From an uncultured Clostridia bacterium (GTDB lineage: Bacteria; Bacillota; Clostridia; TANB77; CAG-508), in the NCBI GenBank assembly GCA_947623945.1, contig CANQHU010000002.1:39480-103479 (forward strand): a DNA stretch of 64,000 nt, written 5' to 3'. The notes below the pieces were generated by a model. The model worked only from the letters and a program-made list of their open reading frames with translations. It did not search any database and was not told where the DNA came from. Below, in pieces: positions 63,638 to 64,000 of this stretch (the first letter of the stretch is position 1; every line of letters begins with the position of its first letter). A program made the position numbers and the translations under genes.

Positions 63638-63772
63638 AGGAAAGGCTTGGGTGGCAAATAGGCCACCAAAAGCAGGAAAATTTTCTGACAGATGCCATAT
63701 GAGTTTACTCATAATGGTATCAGTAGGAAAATTTTCTTTACTTTCGTGCCGTCACTGACGTGGCGTTTTTTG
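63638..63772 (+). ncRNA. Candidate structured RNA downstream of the variable region
   Basis: TATAAT at 63627-63632 (weak -35 TAGAAA, 17 bp upstream) is followed by hairpin GGTGGC/GCCACC (63649-63667), direct repeats AGGAAAATTTTCT (63674-63686 and 63725-63737) bracketing hairpin GATGCCATATGAG/CTCATAATGGTATC, and a terminator with T6. No coding potential is seen. It could be a small RNA or cruciform related to the DGR; family not recognised. Confidence 0.4.
63745..63771 (+). terminator. Rho-independent terminator
   Basis: GCCGTCA/TGACGTGGC hairpin with a two-base bulge followed by six T. Confidence 0.7.
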
Positions 63773-63894
63773 AGTTTTAGTCAAAAATAAAGAATTAGAA
63801 AAAATCAAAGAAAATTATAGGTTACTACTCAGCCCTAAAATAAAGTTATCCACAAAACAAATAAAAAAATAGTAAATAATCCACAGAATATTAC

Positions 63895-63941
63895 AAAGGC
63901 TGTAACAATATTGAAATACTATTGTTATGGTCTTTTTCTGT
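63895..63941 (+). terminator. Rho-independent terminator
   Basis: AAAGGCTGTAACAATA pairs with TATTGTTATGGTCTTT (G-U pairs allowed), followed by a T-rich tail. The preceding 63772-63894 contains no gene; it holds one perfect and one near-match DnaA box. Confidence 0.75.
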
Positions 63942-63982
63942 TTTTTATTATATAATATAAAAAAACAGAAAGGTGGTAAATT

Positions 63983-64000
63983 ATGACAGCAAATTATAAT
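63983..64000 (+). CDS. Start of an unidentified gene cut by the window end
   Basis: ATG 63983 with AAAGGTGG ten bases upstream; only six codons (MTANYN) are visible. It could be a DGR accessory or reverse-transcriptase gene by position, but there is no sequence evidence. Confidence 0.5.

Noticed and set aside
63846-63885. Chromosomal replication origin
   Set aside because: Only two DnaA-box-like sites, no AT-rich unwinding element cluster and no dnaA or dnaN nearby.

Overview
The window is AT-rich DNA of a spore-forming Firmicute, most likely an uncultured gut-type clostridium. The support is SpoIIP, a SigK-type sigma factor, a CIRCE-controlled hrcA-grpE-dnaK-dnaJ locus, a clostridial fatty-acid operon, a prepilin-like N-terminus on a diversity-generating-retroelement (DGR)-type target, and arginine written almost only as AGA. 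TAA, TAG and TGA all act as stops.

The main observation is a genome-scale decoding anomaly. I find 25 genes whose reading frame is broken at 32 places. Every break is an in-frame CGG codon, and skipping its C (+1) restores the family sequence with glycine (GGN) at that position. I found no in-frame CGG that must be read as arginine, while CGG is common in the other two phases (about 32 and 35 cases by hand count). Affected genes include essential ones (fabD, fabF, accA, accC, cmk, grpE, dnaJ, typA, birA). Three further sites rebuild a DUF368 gene across apparently empty DNA, and one corrects the C-terminus of RlmN. I read this as obligatory +1 frameshifting (or CGGN quadruplet decoding as Gly), not gene decay. 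Coordinates below are given for the joined genes.

Layout. 1-12250: exopolysaccharide locus (FrhB-like protein, acetyltransferases, a Wzx flippase fused to a beta-propeller, two tandem short-chain dehydrogenases, an acyltransferase, UDP-sugar enzymes, a Wzz-tyrosine kinase, VanZ). It carries simple-repeat contingency tracts: G11 that puts one dehydrogenase out of frame, (AC)20 inside the acyltransferase, and G7 in the flippase. 12268-17875: accessory island without any in-frame CGG (a TIGR04255/metallo-beta-lactamase operon, an orphan HigA-like antitoxin, an AAA ATPase, AbiEi/AbiEii, an ugd remnant and a duplicated promoter-leader). 17893-21510: second Wzz-kinase, its PHP phosphatase, and glmM. 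21554-27882: small membrane proteins, SpoIIP, HD hydrolase, asd, TIGR00266, flavoprotein, murI. 27990-32933: heat-shock operon with a 184-bp inverted-repeat element between grpE and dnaK. 32971-42900: lipase/acyltransferase/DUF6320 trio, rlmN, cmk, plsC, typA. 43000-46785: trmR and a U32 peptidase flanking an opposing RelA/SpoT-like gene. 46887-57736: DUF368, acyl-CoA synthetase, birA and a fabD-G-F-accB-fabZ-accC-D-A-fabI operon. 57824-61673: sigK, tspO, hemolysin III, 6S RNA, a PepV-type dipeptidase. 61793-64000: a DGR-type variable protein followed by a possible structured RNA; the window ends at the start of another gene.
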